Source: Streptomyces sp. 378
GTDB taxonomy: Bacteria; Actinomycetota; Actinomycetes; Streptomycetales; Streptomycetaceae
NCBI RefSeq assembly: GCF_030124145.1
Contig: NZ_JASKMS010000003.1
Location: 62,001 to 126,000, forward strand
Direction of reading: 5' to 3'
DNA: 64,000 nt
Part shown: in pieces, positions 8,230-17,087 of the stretch
Numbering within the stretch: position 1 is the first letter of the stretch
How the letters are laid out: each line of letters starts with the position of its first letter
Notes under the pieces: model-generated
What the model saw: the letters and a program-made list of their open reading frames with translations, nothing else
Told to the model about the DNA's origin: nothing
Databases searched by the model: none
Translations under genes and position numbers: made by a program

Positions 8230-10152
8230 ATGGTGAATCCTGTGAGCATGTCCAGCGATCATGTGCAGTCCGCCGAGATGCCGTTCCTCGAGCTCTTGGC
8301 CAGAGGCGCGTCGGCCGACGTCTACGAGCAGCCGGAGCTGCTCGCGCGTGCCGAGGGGCGCCCGGAGGAGTGGATCGCCGCGCTCCGGCAGGCCAAGCCG
8401 CTCGCCCTGCGCGTGCGCGCCGAGCTGGAGGGGCGGCGCCGGCGCGAGGCCGAGCTGTCCGCCCTGTTCGAGACCGCCCACGACCTCGCGGGGCTGCGCG
8501 ACCTCGACGCCGTGCTCCAGGCGATCGTGCAGCGCGCCCGCTCGCTGCTGGGCACGGACGTCGCCTACCTCAGCCTGCACGACACCGAGCGCGGCGACAC
8601 CTACATGCGGGTCACCGAGGGCTCCGTCGCGGCCCGGTTCCAGCAGCTGCGGCTTGGCATGGGGGAGGGGCTCGGCGGCCTGGTCGCCCAGACCGCGCGC
8701 CCCTATGTCACCGACGACTACTTCAAGGACGACCGTTTCCAGCACACCCTCACCATCGACGCGGGCGTGCGGGACGAAGGACTGGTGGCCATCCTCGGGG
8801 TGCCGCTGACCCTAGGGCACCACGTCATCGGCGTGCTGTTCGCCGCGGACCGCCGCGCCCGGGTCTTCGAGCGGGAGCAGATCGCCCTGCTCGGTTCGTT
8901 CGCCGCCCTCGCCGCGGCCGCCATCGACACCGCGAACCTGCTCGCCGAGACCCGGTCGGCGCTCGCCGGTCTGGAACGGGCCAACGAGATCATCCGGGAC
9001 CGCAGCGGCGTCATCGAACGCGCGTCCGACGTGCACGACCGGCTGGCCGAGCTCGTCCTGCGCGGCGGCGGGGTGCACGACGTGGCCGCAGCCGTCTCCG
9101 AAATCCTCGACGGCACGGTCCGGTTCGCCGAGCCCACCGCCGCCCCGGCCGGGGCGCTGGAGACGTCCCGCGCGGAGGGCCACGTGGTGCGGCACGAGGA
9201 CGACTGGATCGCGGCCGTCACCGCGGGCGGTGAACTGCTCGGCGCGCTGGTGCTGCGCGGCCACCCGGGACTCGACCCCGTCGACCAGCGCACCCTGGAA
9301 CGTGCCGCCATGGTCACCTCCCTGCTGCTCCTGGCCCGCAGATCCGCCGCCGAGGCCGAACAACGCGTGCGCGGCGAACTGCTGGACGACCTGCTCGACG
9401 CCCGCGACCGCGACCCGCGCCTGCTGCGGGAGCGTGCGGCCCGGCTCCACGCCGACCTCGACGCGCTCCACGTGGTCCTGGCCGCGCGGCCGGAGGGCGG
9501 CGCGGCCGATGCCGACCAAGAGGCGGACGCCCGCAGACGCCTGGCGGCGGCCGCGTCCCACCTGGCCGCCACCCGGTACGGCCTGGCCGCCGCGCGGGAC
9601 GGGGGCACCGTCCTGCTGCTGCCCCTCGGCCCCGGGGACACGGCGACCGGCCTGGCCCGCCGCGCCGCCCGGCACCTGGGCACCGCGGTCCACGCACCGG
9701 TCACCGTCGGCGCTTCCGCACCCGCCGACGACCTCGCCCTCCGCCCCGAGACCGTGGCCACGGCCTACGCGGAGGCCCGGCGCTGCCTCGAAGCCCTGCG
9801 CGTCCTCGGCCGTTGTGGCGACGGGGCCGCCGCCGAGGACTTCGGCTTCCTGGGACTGCTCTTGGCCGGCGACCGGGACATCCCGGGCTTCGTCGACCGC
9901 ACCATCGGTCAGGTCCTCGCCTACGACCGGCGCCGTGGCACGGAACTGCTGCGCACCCTCGACGCGTACTTCGCGTGCGGCATGAGCCCCGCCCGCACCA
10001 AGGACGAGCTGCACGTCCATGTGAACACGGTCGCCCAGCGCCTGGAGCGTGTCGGCCGCCTCCTCGGCGACGACTGGCAGAGCCCGGCGCGCGCCCTGGA
10101 GATCCAGCTCGCCCTGCGCCTGCACCGGTTGTCGGCGCCGGCACGGCACTGA
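8230..10152 (+). CDS. GAF-domain PucR/CdaR-type transcriptional regulator
   Basis: In this 640-residue protein an N-terminal helical region precedes a GAF domain (about residues 80-220: LSALFETAHDLAGLRDLDAV to LLGSFAALAAAAIDTANLL). A middle region follows, then a C-terminal PucR-type helix-turn-helix with TLDAYFACGMSPARTKDEL and VHVNTVAQRLERVG. Members bind small ligands through GAF and regulate nearby catabolic genes. Two ATGs (8230 and 8248) are possible starts. The gene lies 58 bp after the hydroxybutyrate-dehydrogenase-like gene, so it may control it. Confidence 0.85.
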   Translation: MVNPVSMSSDHVQSAEMPFLELLARGASADVYEQPELLARAEGRPEEWIAALRQAKPLALRVRAELEGRRRREAELSALFETAHDLAGLRDLDAVLQAIVQRARSLLGTDVAYLSLHDTERGDTYMRVTEGSVAARFQQLRLGMGEGLGGLVAQTARPYVTDDYFKDDRFQHTLTIDAGVRDEGLVAILGVPLTLGHHVIGVLFAADRRARVFEREQIALLGSFAALAAAAIDTANLLAETRSALAGLERANEIIRDRSGVIERASDVHDRLAELVLRGGGVHDVAAAVSEILDGTVRFAEPTAAPAGALETSRAEGHVVRHEDDWIAAVTAGGELLGALVLRGHPGLDPVDQRTLERAAMVTSLLLLARRSAAEAEQRVRGELLDDLLDARDRDPRLLRERAARLHADLDALHVVLAARPEGGAADADQEADARRRLAAAASHLAATRYGLAAARDGGTVLLLPLGPGDTATGLARRAARHLGTAVHAPVTVGASAPADDLALRPETVATAYAEARRCLEALRVLGRCGDGAAAEDFGFLGLLLAGDRDIPGFVDRTIGQVLAYDRRRGTELLRTLDAYFACGMSPARTKDELHVHVNTVAQRLERVGRLLGDDWQSPARALEIQLALRLHRLSAPARH

Positions 10153-10178
10153 CCCCCGTACGCGCGGACGTACGGGGG
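10153..10178. terminator. Strong bidirectional terminator hairpin
   Basis: A perfect 10-bp inverted repeat (CCCCCGTACG, loop CGCGGA, CGTACGGGGG) starts directly at the stop codon of the PucR-type gene. On the other strand it sits 23 bp beyond the stop of the MFS remnant. It marks the end of the well-preserved core region. Confidence 0.85.
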
Positions 10179-10200
10179 CCGCAGAACACGCTCGCGGGAT

Positions 10201-10332
10201 CAGACGCTGCGGGCGTCCTCCACGGTGGCACTCGTCCGGTCGGCCCCCGGCTCGGTGGCCGGAACGACATCGGCCAGGTCCCGGTGACGGGTCTCCTCGG
10301 CCACAGCCACCGCGATGACCGTGAGGATCACT
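10201..10332 (-). pseudogene. C-terminal remnant of an MFS transporter
   Basis: The minus strand encodes about 43 codons ending in a proper stop at 10201. The last helix segment ILTVIAVAVAEETRHRDL and the hydrophilic tail are typical of the C terminus of metabolite:H+ symporter-type MFS proteins. Everything upstream of about 10332 is unrelated sequence, so only the last tenth of the transporter survives. The break point marks the junction between core genes and the decaying island. Confidence 0.7.
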
Positions 10333-10645
10333 CTACTGACGAGTCATCAGGTATCGGTGCGGGGCCATGGCGTGCCTGTGCGGCGTCCGATTGGGCATTG
10401 CAGACTGGCCGACCATCGGACGGATGCTGACCTGATGGGCGGCTGGGTCCCTTTCGGTACGGGGACTCAGCCGTAGCCCTGTCGTCTTGTGGGAAGTCGA
10501 CAAGGCGTGAGTGGCCCCGTATTGGTGGGTGCTCGGTCCTGCCCTCGAAAAAATGTCGTGGCGAAGTGCTCCCAGCAAGTTCTTGGTCTGCTGGTGGTAC
10601 CTGCTTGCTGTAGCGCTGATCTGGCACGGTCTCCGCCCGTACAGC
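10333..10645. other. Non-coding segment with lower GC between two gene remnants
   Basis: No reading frame here looks like a protein, and no terminator or operator was recognised. The segment between about 10440 and 10640 is less GC-rich than its surroundings and has stop codons in most frames. It may be old insertion debris, but no transposase motif or terminal repeat is visible. Confidence 0.4.
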
Positions 10646-11140
10646 GAGGCGTACCTGCGCCGCTTGCGCAGTCGGAGGCGATGGCGGACCGGCTCGTGGT
10701 GACACTGCGGGAGCGGCAACCGGGCTGGCGGACGGTGGACGCGCTGGGGGACCGGGTGCGTGAGGGGCTCGCCCAGCCGAGCGAGCTCGACGACCTGTCG
10801 GAGCGGTGCGGGGCAGACCTGGAAAATCCCAGGGTGAGCGGGTGCCGCGAGGTCTCCTGCGTCGGCGGGCCTGCTGAAGCACCTCGAGCTCGTGGCGGGG
10901 GAGCCTGGCCAGCAGGCGACCGGGGGCCCCGCGAAGAGCACCGTCCCCGACAGCTCGGTGGCGCCGGACCAGATCGGAGTGCTCCGCGATTCGTACAGCA
11001 GCGGTTCGCTATGGGTGTCCATCGCCACGATCGCTGCCTGTACCGGTCGGCCCCACTCGTCGACGGGGGTACAACCCGTTGCCGTACCCGGCCAGTCCCA
11101 CCGCGGCCACGGCTCCCAGGTTCCGCTCCACGTCACCGAC
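10646..11140 (-). pseudogene. FGGY-family carbohydrate kinase remnant (frameshifted, truncated at both ends)
   Basis: On the minus strand, NLGAVAAVGLAGYGNGLYP (about 11110-11050) is followed after a one-base frameshift by VDEWGRPVQAAIVAMDTHSE and TELSGTVLFAGPPVA. This order, G-x-GNGLYxVDExGRPVxxAIVxxDTRxEP, is the substrate-binding region of FGGY sugar kinases. The start is missing because the fragment runs into the 3' end of the oleate hydratase gene, and the ATPase half is gone. The neighbouring MFS tail may be the remnant of its partner transporter. The left boundary is approximate. Confidence 0.65.
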
Positions 11141-12704
11141 GGTGCATGGTTTCCAGAGCGGCGGCCAGCACGTGGGGATCGTGGTGGCCCTTGTAGACCG
11201 CGGGCGGTTTTCTGCCGAGGCCGAGGAGCTGGGCTACGGCTGTCCAGGCGGTGCGTACGGAGTACTCGACGGTGAAGACCACGTCGTCGGGCACCTCGGC
11301 GAACTGGCCGATGAAGGCCAGGTTGACCGAGCCCTCGGGTACGACCTTGGGACGGTCGTCGCGGCGGCGGGCCAGGAACTGGCTGGTGATGTACGGCATC
11401 AGGCAGGGCACGACGGTGGAGGTCTCCATCACACGTGCCGCCACCGCGTCGTCGAAGGGCAGGTGGTGCAGGACCTCTTCGAGGATCTCCCGGCCGGAAC
11501 ACATCGTCATCGGCTTGGGCGTGTGGTTGCCGGCGCGGCCGGGGCGCAGGCCGTAGCCCCACCAGACGGAGACGTCCTCGGGCTGGTCGCGGTAGACGGG
11601 CTGGCGGCCCGCGGCGATGGTGAGCAGCCAGTTGGAGTCGGTGAACGTCATCAGCCCGCCCCGGCCGGTCTCCCGGCCGCTGAACTCCGCTAGCGCGTCC
11701 AGGAGGGCGGGGTCCTTGGCAGTGACGGTGAACGACTCCCAGCGGGACTCCTTGACGTGCTTGTCGAAGGCGTCGGGATTGCCGAAGTCGTCGCGGCCCC
11801 GGGCGAGCCGGTGCCAGAGCAGCCAGGCGTCCGAGTTCCGGGGTGGGGGCGGCGGAGCGGCGAATTGGGAGCCGAAGCTGGTCGAGTCGGTCATGGAGCC
11901 GTTGGTCACCAGGACCAGGTCCTCGGGGGCCACATCGATCTGTTCCTCACGGCCGTCCCGGGTCAAGTAGATGCGCTTGACTGTCGTGGACCGGTGCCCC
12001 GGCGCGAACCCGAGGTCGGTGACGTGGCAGTGGGTGTGGACGGTGACGCCCCGTTCGTGGAGCCAGGTGGTCAGGGGGCGCACGATGGAGTCGTACTGGC
12101 TGTAGCGGGTGTGGTGGATGTCGGAGAGGGTGGAGAACTCGGGGGCGAGGTGGATGAAGCGCCTGAGGTAGCGGCGGAACTCGATGGCGCTGTGCCAGGG
12201 CTGGAAGGCGAACGTGGTGCACCACAGGAACCAGAAGTTCGTGGTGAAGAAGTGCTCGGAGAAGCAGTCGGTGATCCGCTTGCCGTCCAGGTGTCCCTCG
12301 GGTGTCACCAGGCAGCGGACCAGGTCCAGGCGGTCGCGCTCGGAGAAACCCATCGAGCTTACGTCGACGATCCTTCCGTCGCCGTCCACGAGCCGTGCGA
12401 TGTCGTCCCAGGCGAAGTCCTCGTGTCCGGCGAGGATCTCCTGCGTCACGGACACCGAGGGCTCGTCGAGCGAGGGGATGCCGGAGAGCAGGTCGTACGT
12501 GCAGCGGTACTCGGCCTCGAACATCCGCCCGCCGCGCATGGTGTAGCCGACGTCGGCCGTGCCGCCCGCGTCCAGGCTGCCGCCGAGGTTCCGCTGCTCC
12601 TCGAAGAGGTGGATGTCCGCTCCGTCGAATCCGCCGTCGCGGATCAGGAACGTGGCCGCGGCGAGCGCCGCTATGCCGCTGCCCACCAGGTATGCCTTCG
12701 CCAT
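11133..12704 (-). CDS. Oleate hydratase (myosin-cross-reactive-antigen family)
   Basis: This 523-residue flavoprotein begins with a Rossmann motif (AYLVGSGIAALAAATFLIRD), then FEEQRNLGGSLDAGG and MRGGRMFEAEYRCTYDLL, the signatures of oleate hydratase. Other family blocks are FWFLWCTTFAFQPWHSAIEF and the C-terminal YVxT-like region. The enzyme adds water to the cis-9 double bond of unsaturated fatty acids, using FAD structurally, and acts in the cytoplasm or at the membrane. The ATG at 12704 is followed by a clean N terminus. A weak copy of the island's palindromic box (12803-12816, right half conserved) lies about 100 bp upstream. Confidence 0.88.
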   Translation of the reverse strand: MAKAYLVGSGIAALAAATFLIRDGGFDGADIHLFEEQRNLGGSLDAGGTADVGYTMRGGRMFEAEYRCTYDLLSGIPSLDEPSVSVTQEILAGHEDFAWDDIARLVDGDGRIVDVSSMGFSERDRLDLVRCLVTPEGHLDGKRITDCFSEHFFTTNFWFLWCTTFAFQPWHSAIEFRRYLRRFIHLAPEFSTLSDIHHTRYSQYDSIVRPLTTWLHERGVTVHTHCHVTDLGFAPGHRSTTVKRIYLTRDGREEQIDVAPEDLVLVTNGSMTDSTSFGSQFAAPPPPPRNSDAWLLWHRLARGRDDFGNPDAFDKHVKESRWESFTVTAKDPALLDALAEFSGRETGRGGLMTFTDSNWLLTIAAGRQPVYRDQPEDVSVWWGYGLRPGRAGNHTPKPMTMCSGREILEEVLHHLPFDDAVAARVMETSTVVPCLMPYITSQFLARRRDDRPKVVPEGSVNLAFIGQFAEVPDDVVFTVEYSVRTAWTAVAQLLGLGRKPPAVYKGHHDPHVLAAALETMHRR

Positions 12705-12826
12705 CGCACAACTCCTCGTTCTGGCCCGTTGTTCGGGAACCGCACGGTGTCAGCGTTTCCCGTGCCTGCGTGCGCCGTCAGTGGGCTGTTGGTCACCCAC
12801 CTGGTGCGGACGGCCCCATCAGTCGT

Positions 12827-14041
12827 TCAGGCCGCCCGCCCGGGAAGCCACAGGTCGGGGCCGAAGACCTCGTAGCGGATGCTGCGCGCCGGGACGCCGG
12901 AGGCCAGCAACTGGCCGCGCACCTCCCGCATGAAAGGCAGCGGCCCGCACAGGAACACCGTGGCGCCGTCGGGCAGTTCGAAGTCGTCGAGGTTCATCAG
13001 GCCCTCGCGCGCGTCGGGTTCCGCCGGGCCGGGCTGCTCGTACCAGAAGACCGCGCGGGCTCCCGGCAGTTGCCTGACCAGCTCGCCCGTCTCGGTGCGC
13101 AGAGCATGGTCGGCGGGGGAGCGGTCGGCGTGCAGCACCAGCACCGGCCGGGTCGAGCCGAGGGCGGCGAGGTGCGCCAGGATGCTGGTCATGGGGGTGC
13201 CGCCGATGCCCGCGGAGACCAGGACGACCGGGGTGGTGGCGTCCGCCGGGTCGTCGAGGAAGACGTCCCCGAAGGGAGCCGACAGCGTCAGTTCGTCCCC
13301 CTCGCGGACCTGGTCGTGCAGCAGGTTGGAGACCTCGCCGTCCGGCGCGCCGGACGTGCCTGCGACCCGTTTGACGGTGATGCGCCGCAGGTCCCCGCCC
13401 GGGTCGGACGACAGGCTGTACTGGCGCAGTTGGTGCACCCCGTCGGCCATCAGCACCCGTACGCTCACGTACTGGCCCGCCCGCGCCTGCGGTGCCGGCT
13501 GCCCGTCCGAGGGGCGGAGCAGGAAGGACACCACGTCGTCGGTTTCGCTGCGGCGCTCGACGACCGTCCACTGCCGCCAGATCTGCCCGGGCTCGACGCC
13601 CGCGTCCTGGTAGAGGCGGGCCTCCTGGGCGATCAGGGCGCCGGCCATCAGCCAGTACACCTCGTCCCACGCGGCCGCCACCTCGGGGGTGACCGCGTCG
13701 CCGAGGACATCGGCTATCGCGCCGAACAGATACTTGTGCACGATCGTGTACTGGTCGTCGGTGACCCCCACCGCTGCATGCTTGTGCGCGATACGGCTCA
13801 GCAGGGCGTCGGGCCGGACGGCCGGTTGCTCCAGCAACATGGTCGCGAAGGCCGCGATCGAGCCGGCCAGGGCGCGGCGCTGGGCACCGCTTGCCTGGTT
13901 GCCACGGTTGAACATCCCGTCGAGCAGCTCCGGCCGGTCGCGGAACATGGCGCCGTAGAAGCGGGTGGTGATCTCGTCGAGGGCTCCGGCCACGGTGGGA
14001 AGGGTGGCGCGTACCACGGCGGCGGATTCTGCGGACAGCAT
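12827..14041 (-). CDS. hmp: Flavohemoprotein (nitric oxide dioxygenase)
   Basis: In the 404-residue product an N-terminal globin domain (residues 1-140) carries the proximal heme histidine in AHKHAAVGV. It is followed by a ferredoxin-reductase FAD domain with RQYSLSS and an NAD domain with SAGIGGTPM and the C-terminal FLCGPLPFM. The enzyme oxidises NO to nitrate with O2 and NAD(P)H. The ATG at 14041 has a good ribosome-binding site (GGGAG, 7 bases upstream). An open frame extends to 14182 but lacks globin features. A near-perfect regulatory palindrome at 14153 lies 112 bp upstream, so hypoxia/NO control by the island's two-component system is likely. Confidence 0.9.
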   Translation of the reverse strand: MLSAESAAVVRATLPTVAGALDEITTRFYGAMFRDRPELLDGMFNRGNQASGAQRRALAGSIAAFATMLLEQPAVRPDALLSRIAHKHAAVGVTDDQYTIVHKYLFGAIADVLGDAVTPEVAAAWDEVYWLMAGALIAQEARLYQDAGVEPGQIWRQWTVVERRSETDDVVSFLLRPSDGQPAPQARAGQYVSVRVLMADGVHQLRQYSLSSDPGGDLRRITVKRVAGTSGAPDGEVSNLLHDQVREGDELTLSAPFGDVFLDDPADATTPVVLVSAGIGGTPMTSILAHLAALGSTRPVLVLHADRSPADHALRTETGELVRQLPGARAVFWYEQPGPAEPDAREGLMNLDDFELPDGATVFLCGPLPFMREVRGQLLASGVPARSIRYEVFGPDLWLPGRAA

Positions 14042-14152
14042 GAAGACTCCCAGGCAGGCGGGGGGTGAGGTGGGATCGGGCGCCGTAACGAAGGGGCGAC
14101 CCTCTTCTGTGTAGCAGGCACCGGACCGCGTTTCGGCGGTGCTGGGCGAAGA

Positions 14153-14168
14153 AGGGCCGAACGGCCCC
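14153..14168. promoter_or_regulatory. Putative OsdR/DevR-type box upstream of hmp
   Basis: The site contains GGGCCG AA CGGCCC, a perfect 6-bp inverted repeat with a 2-bp centre. It belongs to the family of palindromes found upstream of most island genes and resembles the GGGAC-N-GNCCC architecture of DevR/DosR boxes. Binding is inferred from position and recurrence only. Confidence 0.6.
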
Positions 14169-14346
14169 ATCGAATCAGGCACAGCTGACCCAGGGGTCCC
14201 GCCGGGCCCGGGCCGGATGGGCTGGGGACGACCTCCTGTCGGCCCTGTCCGCTGCCGCGGCGGGCGCGATCAGCCGCGTCCGACGACGACGGCGTTCGCG
14301 GGCACTCCACAAGCAGCGGATGGCTGAACATCGGGGCGTGGGCGGC

Positions 14347-15115
14347 CTACTGGTCGCGGCGCCACTCCCGGTACGCGGCTACGGCCGTCGGCAGGTGGGA
14401 AAGATCCGCTCGGGGCCGACGGCGTCCACGAGGCCGTACGCCGTCAGGTCGTCCAGCAGGTCCTGCTTGACGCGGACGAGGGCGAAGACGATTCCGCGGT
14501 CGGTGAGTTCACGGCGGAGTGCGTCGACGGCGTCCAAGGCGGTGATGTCGCCAGAGCGACGGCGGCGAAGACGACCGTGGCCGGATGGGCGTCCGCCAGG
14601 TTCCGGACGAAGGACCACAGCTGCGGGAAGACGTGGAACCCGCGGTGTCGACGCCGGTCAACTTGGGCAGTTGGTCCACCATCATGATCAGCGCCACGCC
14701 CGCCAGGTAGCCGATGAGCACGGCCGGGACAGCAGATCCGCGAGGAAGCCGAGCCGCGTCGCCCAGGCCACCACGCACAGCAGTCCCACCGCAGTCGCGA
14801 GTGTGGCCGCCAGCGTCGCGTACCGGGCCGGATCTCCGGCGGCGTGCGGACCGACCACCGTCGCCGTCATCAGCGCGGTCGTCGACCTCCGGGCCGACCG
14901 AGAGCAGGCGGGAGGACCCGAGCAGGGCGTACAGGGCGAGCGCGGGCAGGATCGCCCACAGCCCGGCGACCCGCCGCAGCCCGGCCACGCCCGCGCAGGC
15001 CATCACCTGGGGCACGAGGTACGCGGCCACCGTCACCCCGGCCAGGACGTCGCCCTTCAGCCACGAGCACCGGTAGCCGAGGAGCGTGCCGAGCCCGGGT
15101 GCCGGACGGCGCCAA
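14347..15115 (-). pseudogene. SulP-family anion transporter pseudogene
   Basis: Segments of a SulP transporter occur in the correct order but in changing frames on the minus strand. They are the N-terminal helix block SWLKGDVLAGVTVAAYLVPQ and LWAILPALALYALLGSSRLL, then ATVVGPHAAGDPARYATLAA, then VLIGYLAGVALIMMVDQLPK, then a STAS-domain end DITALDAVDALRRELTDRG and finally LPTAVAAYREWRRDQ with a stop at 14347. At least four frameshifts and internal deletions leave about 770 bp of a gene that is usually near 1.7 kb. It is certainly non-functional. Confidence 0.8.
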
Positions 15116-15209
15116 CCACCCCATCGCGGAGCACGGTCGCCCGAACTACGGGACGCGACCCTCCTTCTGACGAGTGGTCTCAAGGATCCACTGGCCAACG
15201 GACCGCGCA

Positions 15210-15224
15210 GGGGCCGATGGTCCC
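15210..15224. promoter_or_regulatory. Putative OsdR/DevR-type box (first of a pair)
   Basis: GGGGCCGATGGTCCC matches the island consensus, with GGGNCC and GGNCCC arms around GAT. A second copy lies at 15254, so the centres are about 43 bp, four helical turns, apart. The pair lies directly before the truncated response-regulator copy, consistent with a former promoter. Confidence 0.55.
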
Positions 15225-15253
15225 GACTCGGACGGCATGGTCCTCACACTGAA

Positions 15254-15269
15254 GGGCCGACCGGTCTCC
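15254..15269. promoter_or_regulatory. Putative OsdR/DevR-type box (second of a pair)
   Basis: GGGCCGACCGGTCTCC keeps the left arm and most of the right arm of the consensus palindrome. It is weaker than the copy at 15210. Confidence 0.45.
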
Positions 15270-15307
15270 CCGGCGTATGGCACCGCCGGCGCCGGGCAAG
15301 CGGTCGG

Positions 15308-15569
15308 AACCGAGCGGTCGCCGCCGGTCAGTCCCTGCTCGACCCGAGCGCCACCACCCGGCTGATGGCCCGGCTGCGTCAAGGGCCCGGAGCCCCAGGA
15401 GGAGCCGGACGCCCTACCAGGACTCACCGCCCGCGAGCGGGAGATCCTGGCCCTGGTCGGGGAGGGACTGACCAACCGCCAGATCGGCCAGCGGCTCGTG
15501 GAGCGGCGCATCCAGGCCGCGGTCATCGCCACGCAGGCCCAGGACCGGCTGCGGCACGAAGCACGCTGA
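15308..15569 (+). pseudogene. Truncated, frameshifted copy of the NarL/OsdR-type response regulator
   Basis: The sequence matches the C-terminal half of the intact regulator at 18104-18796. [20 protein letters not shown] is followed, after a one-base frameshift near 15390, by [20 protein letters not shown] and [20 protein letters not shown] to a stop at 15567. The whole receiver domain is missing. In addition, 19 residues are deleted in frame between RQIGQ and VERRIQ, which removes the DNA-recognition helix (in the intact copy [19 protein letters not shown]). It is a dead partial paralogue of the regulator gene, still preceded by two regulator-type boxes. Confidence 0.85.
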
Positions 15570-15645
15570 GCCTTCACACGCGGATGTGCCCGACGGCTCC
15601 GCCCTACGGTGGAGGGTGATCAACCGCCCCACGGGAGGAGAGCAC

Positions 15646-16425
15646 ATGGAGATCGTCGTGTACGGAGTCCTCGCGGACGAGGAGCCGCTGCTGCACGACG
15701 CGTTCGGCAAAGCCCTTGGTGACCGCCATGAGCTGCGCTGCCTACGGCTGTTCCTGAACAGGGACACCGCACCGACCGCGGCCGGTCATGAGGTGGTGCT
15801 CAGCAGCGTCAACGACACCCTGGACGCGAACGTGCTGCGCGCTGGCCCGGGGCGGCACGAAGATGATCGCCCAGCGGGCCACCGGCTACAACAACATCGA
15901 CCTGACGGCGGCCGAGGAGTTCGGGCTGACGGTGGCCCGGGTGTCGTACTACTCGCCGTACTCGGTCGCCGAGTTCGCGTGGGCGCTGGCGCTCGCCGTG
16001 GACCGGCGGATCGTGCGGGCCGCGCACCGCACCCGGGAGTTCGACTTCAGGCTCGACGGGCTGATGGGCCGCGACCTTCGGGGCCGGACGGCCGGGGTTG
16101 TGGGAACCGGGAAGATCGGAGCCGCGTTCGCCCGGATCGCCCATGGTTTCGGCATGCGGCTGCTGGGCTGGGACGTCGCCGAGAATCCCGACTGCCTGGC
16201 TCTGGGTATGGAGTACGTCGAGCGGGAGCGGCTGTTCGCCGAGGCGGACCTGGTCAGCCTGCCCGTGCCGCTGCTGGAAGACACCCACCACCTGGTGGAC
16301 GCCCGCGCCCTGGCAGCGATGAAGGACGACGCGATCCTGGTCAACTCCAGCCGTGGCGGCCTGGTCGACACCGACGCCCTGCTGGAGACCCTGCGCGCGG
16401 GGCGGCTGAGCGCCTGGCACATCGT
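15646..16425 (+). pseudogene. D-lactate dehydrogenase (2-hydroxyacid dehydrogenase) pseudogene
   Basis: The gene starts well, with GGAGGAG before ATG 15646 and MEIVVYGVLADEEPLLHDAF. It shifts frame near 15840 and continues as MIAQRATGYNNIDLTAAEE, then the NAD motif VVGTGKIGAAFARIA and ILVNSSRGGLVDTDALLE. After LRAGRLSAW (about 16420) the homology stops, losing the catalytic His region and C terminus. The family reduces pyruvate to D-lactate with NADH. Both the frameshift and the truncation make it inactive. Confidence 0.8.
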
Positions 16426-16538
16426 GTTCCGTCATGGTCGCGTCGGTGTGCGGATTCCGGGTGCTCGGCGGTGCCGCCGGGCTGACACTGGAATCGTCCA
16501 TTCTGCTGCTGCCCGAGCCTCAGGAGCTGCCACCACGC

Positions 16539-16955
16539 TCACAGACCCGGCGGGCGAAGCTCCCGGCCGGTGACCATCTCGGATTCGATCCGCACGAACA
16601 CGGCCCCTGCCATTGGCATCCAGGACGTGGGGCCGTCCCGGGACAGCCGCTCGTGCTCGGCGGGGTCGGTCACCACGGTGGCCCGTCCGGTGACGACCAC
16701 GCTCCAGCCGGACCGGGTCGCCGCGTCGAACTCGTCCGCCTCGAAGGCGACGACGACGCCGTCGATGGCGCGTACGAGGTCCGAGTCCGGCGAGGTGCAC
16801 AGCAGGACGGAGGTGTCCGTGTCCAGGGAGAAGTTGACGGGGAGGACCGCGGGCAATGCCTGCCTGGTGTAGACCACGCGGCCAACCGGCACCTTGGCGA
16901 GCAGGCGCAAGCTTTCCTGCCGGTCGACTGCGCGAAAGGCGTCGTTCTGGTACAT
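16539..16955 (-). CDS. PNPOx-fold flavin/F420-binding protein, paralogue 1
   Basis: The 138-residue product begins MYQNDAFRAVDRQESLRLLA and contains VGRVVYTRQALPAVLPVNF, GVVVAFEADEFDAATRSGWS and VTDPAEHERLS. It belongs to the small split-beta-barrel pyridoxamine-phosphate-oxidase-like family. Close relatives are common in actinobacterial dormancy islands and are thought to bind flavin or F420, but no substrate is established. Its C terminus is shorter than that of the paralogue at 17461, lacking the GGRTLYGVD ending. A 44-bp perfect palindrome with a regulator box sits 21 bp upstream of the start. Confidence 0.8.
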   Translation of the reverse strand: MYQNDAFRAVDRQESLRLLAKVPVGRVVYTRQALPAVLPVNFSLDTDTSVLLCTSPDSDLVRAIDGVVVAFEADEFDAATRSGWSVVVTGRATVVTDPAEHERLSRDGPTSWMPMAGAVFVRIESEMVTGRELRPPGL

Positions 16956-16975
16956 CAGTCCATCGTCCCCGCGGC

Positions 16976-17019
16976 CGTCGTGTGGGGGTAGGGCCGACCG
17001 GCCCTACCCCCACACGACG
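16976..17019. promoter_or_regulatory. 44-bp near-perfect palindrome containing an OsdR/DevR-type box
   Basis: Two 21-base arms (16976-16996 and 16999-17019) are perfectly complementary around a two-base AC centre. The core AGGGCCG-AC-CGGCCCT is the island's regulatory box; the flanks extend it with GTGTGGGGGT and its complement. It lies between a PNPOx gene read leftwards and a narI remnant read rightwards. It could be an operator, a transcribed hairpin, or both. Confidence 0.7.
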
Positions 17020-17087
17020 CGAGGAAGGCCGATCGCAGCCGTTGTTCCGCGGGTGCGCATGCAGACAAGGCGGTACGGGGAGGAGGG

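Noticed and set aside
11079..11693. Plus-strand frame opposite oleate hydratase
   Set aside because: It is a mirror frame of a well-conserved enzyme and shows no independent motif or ribosome-binding site.
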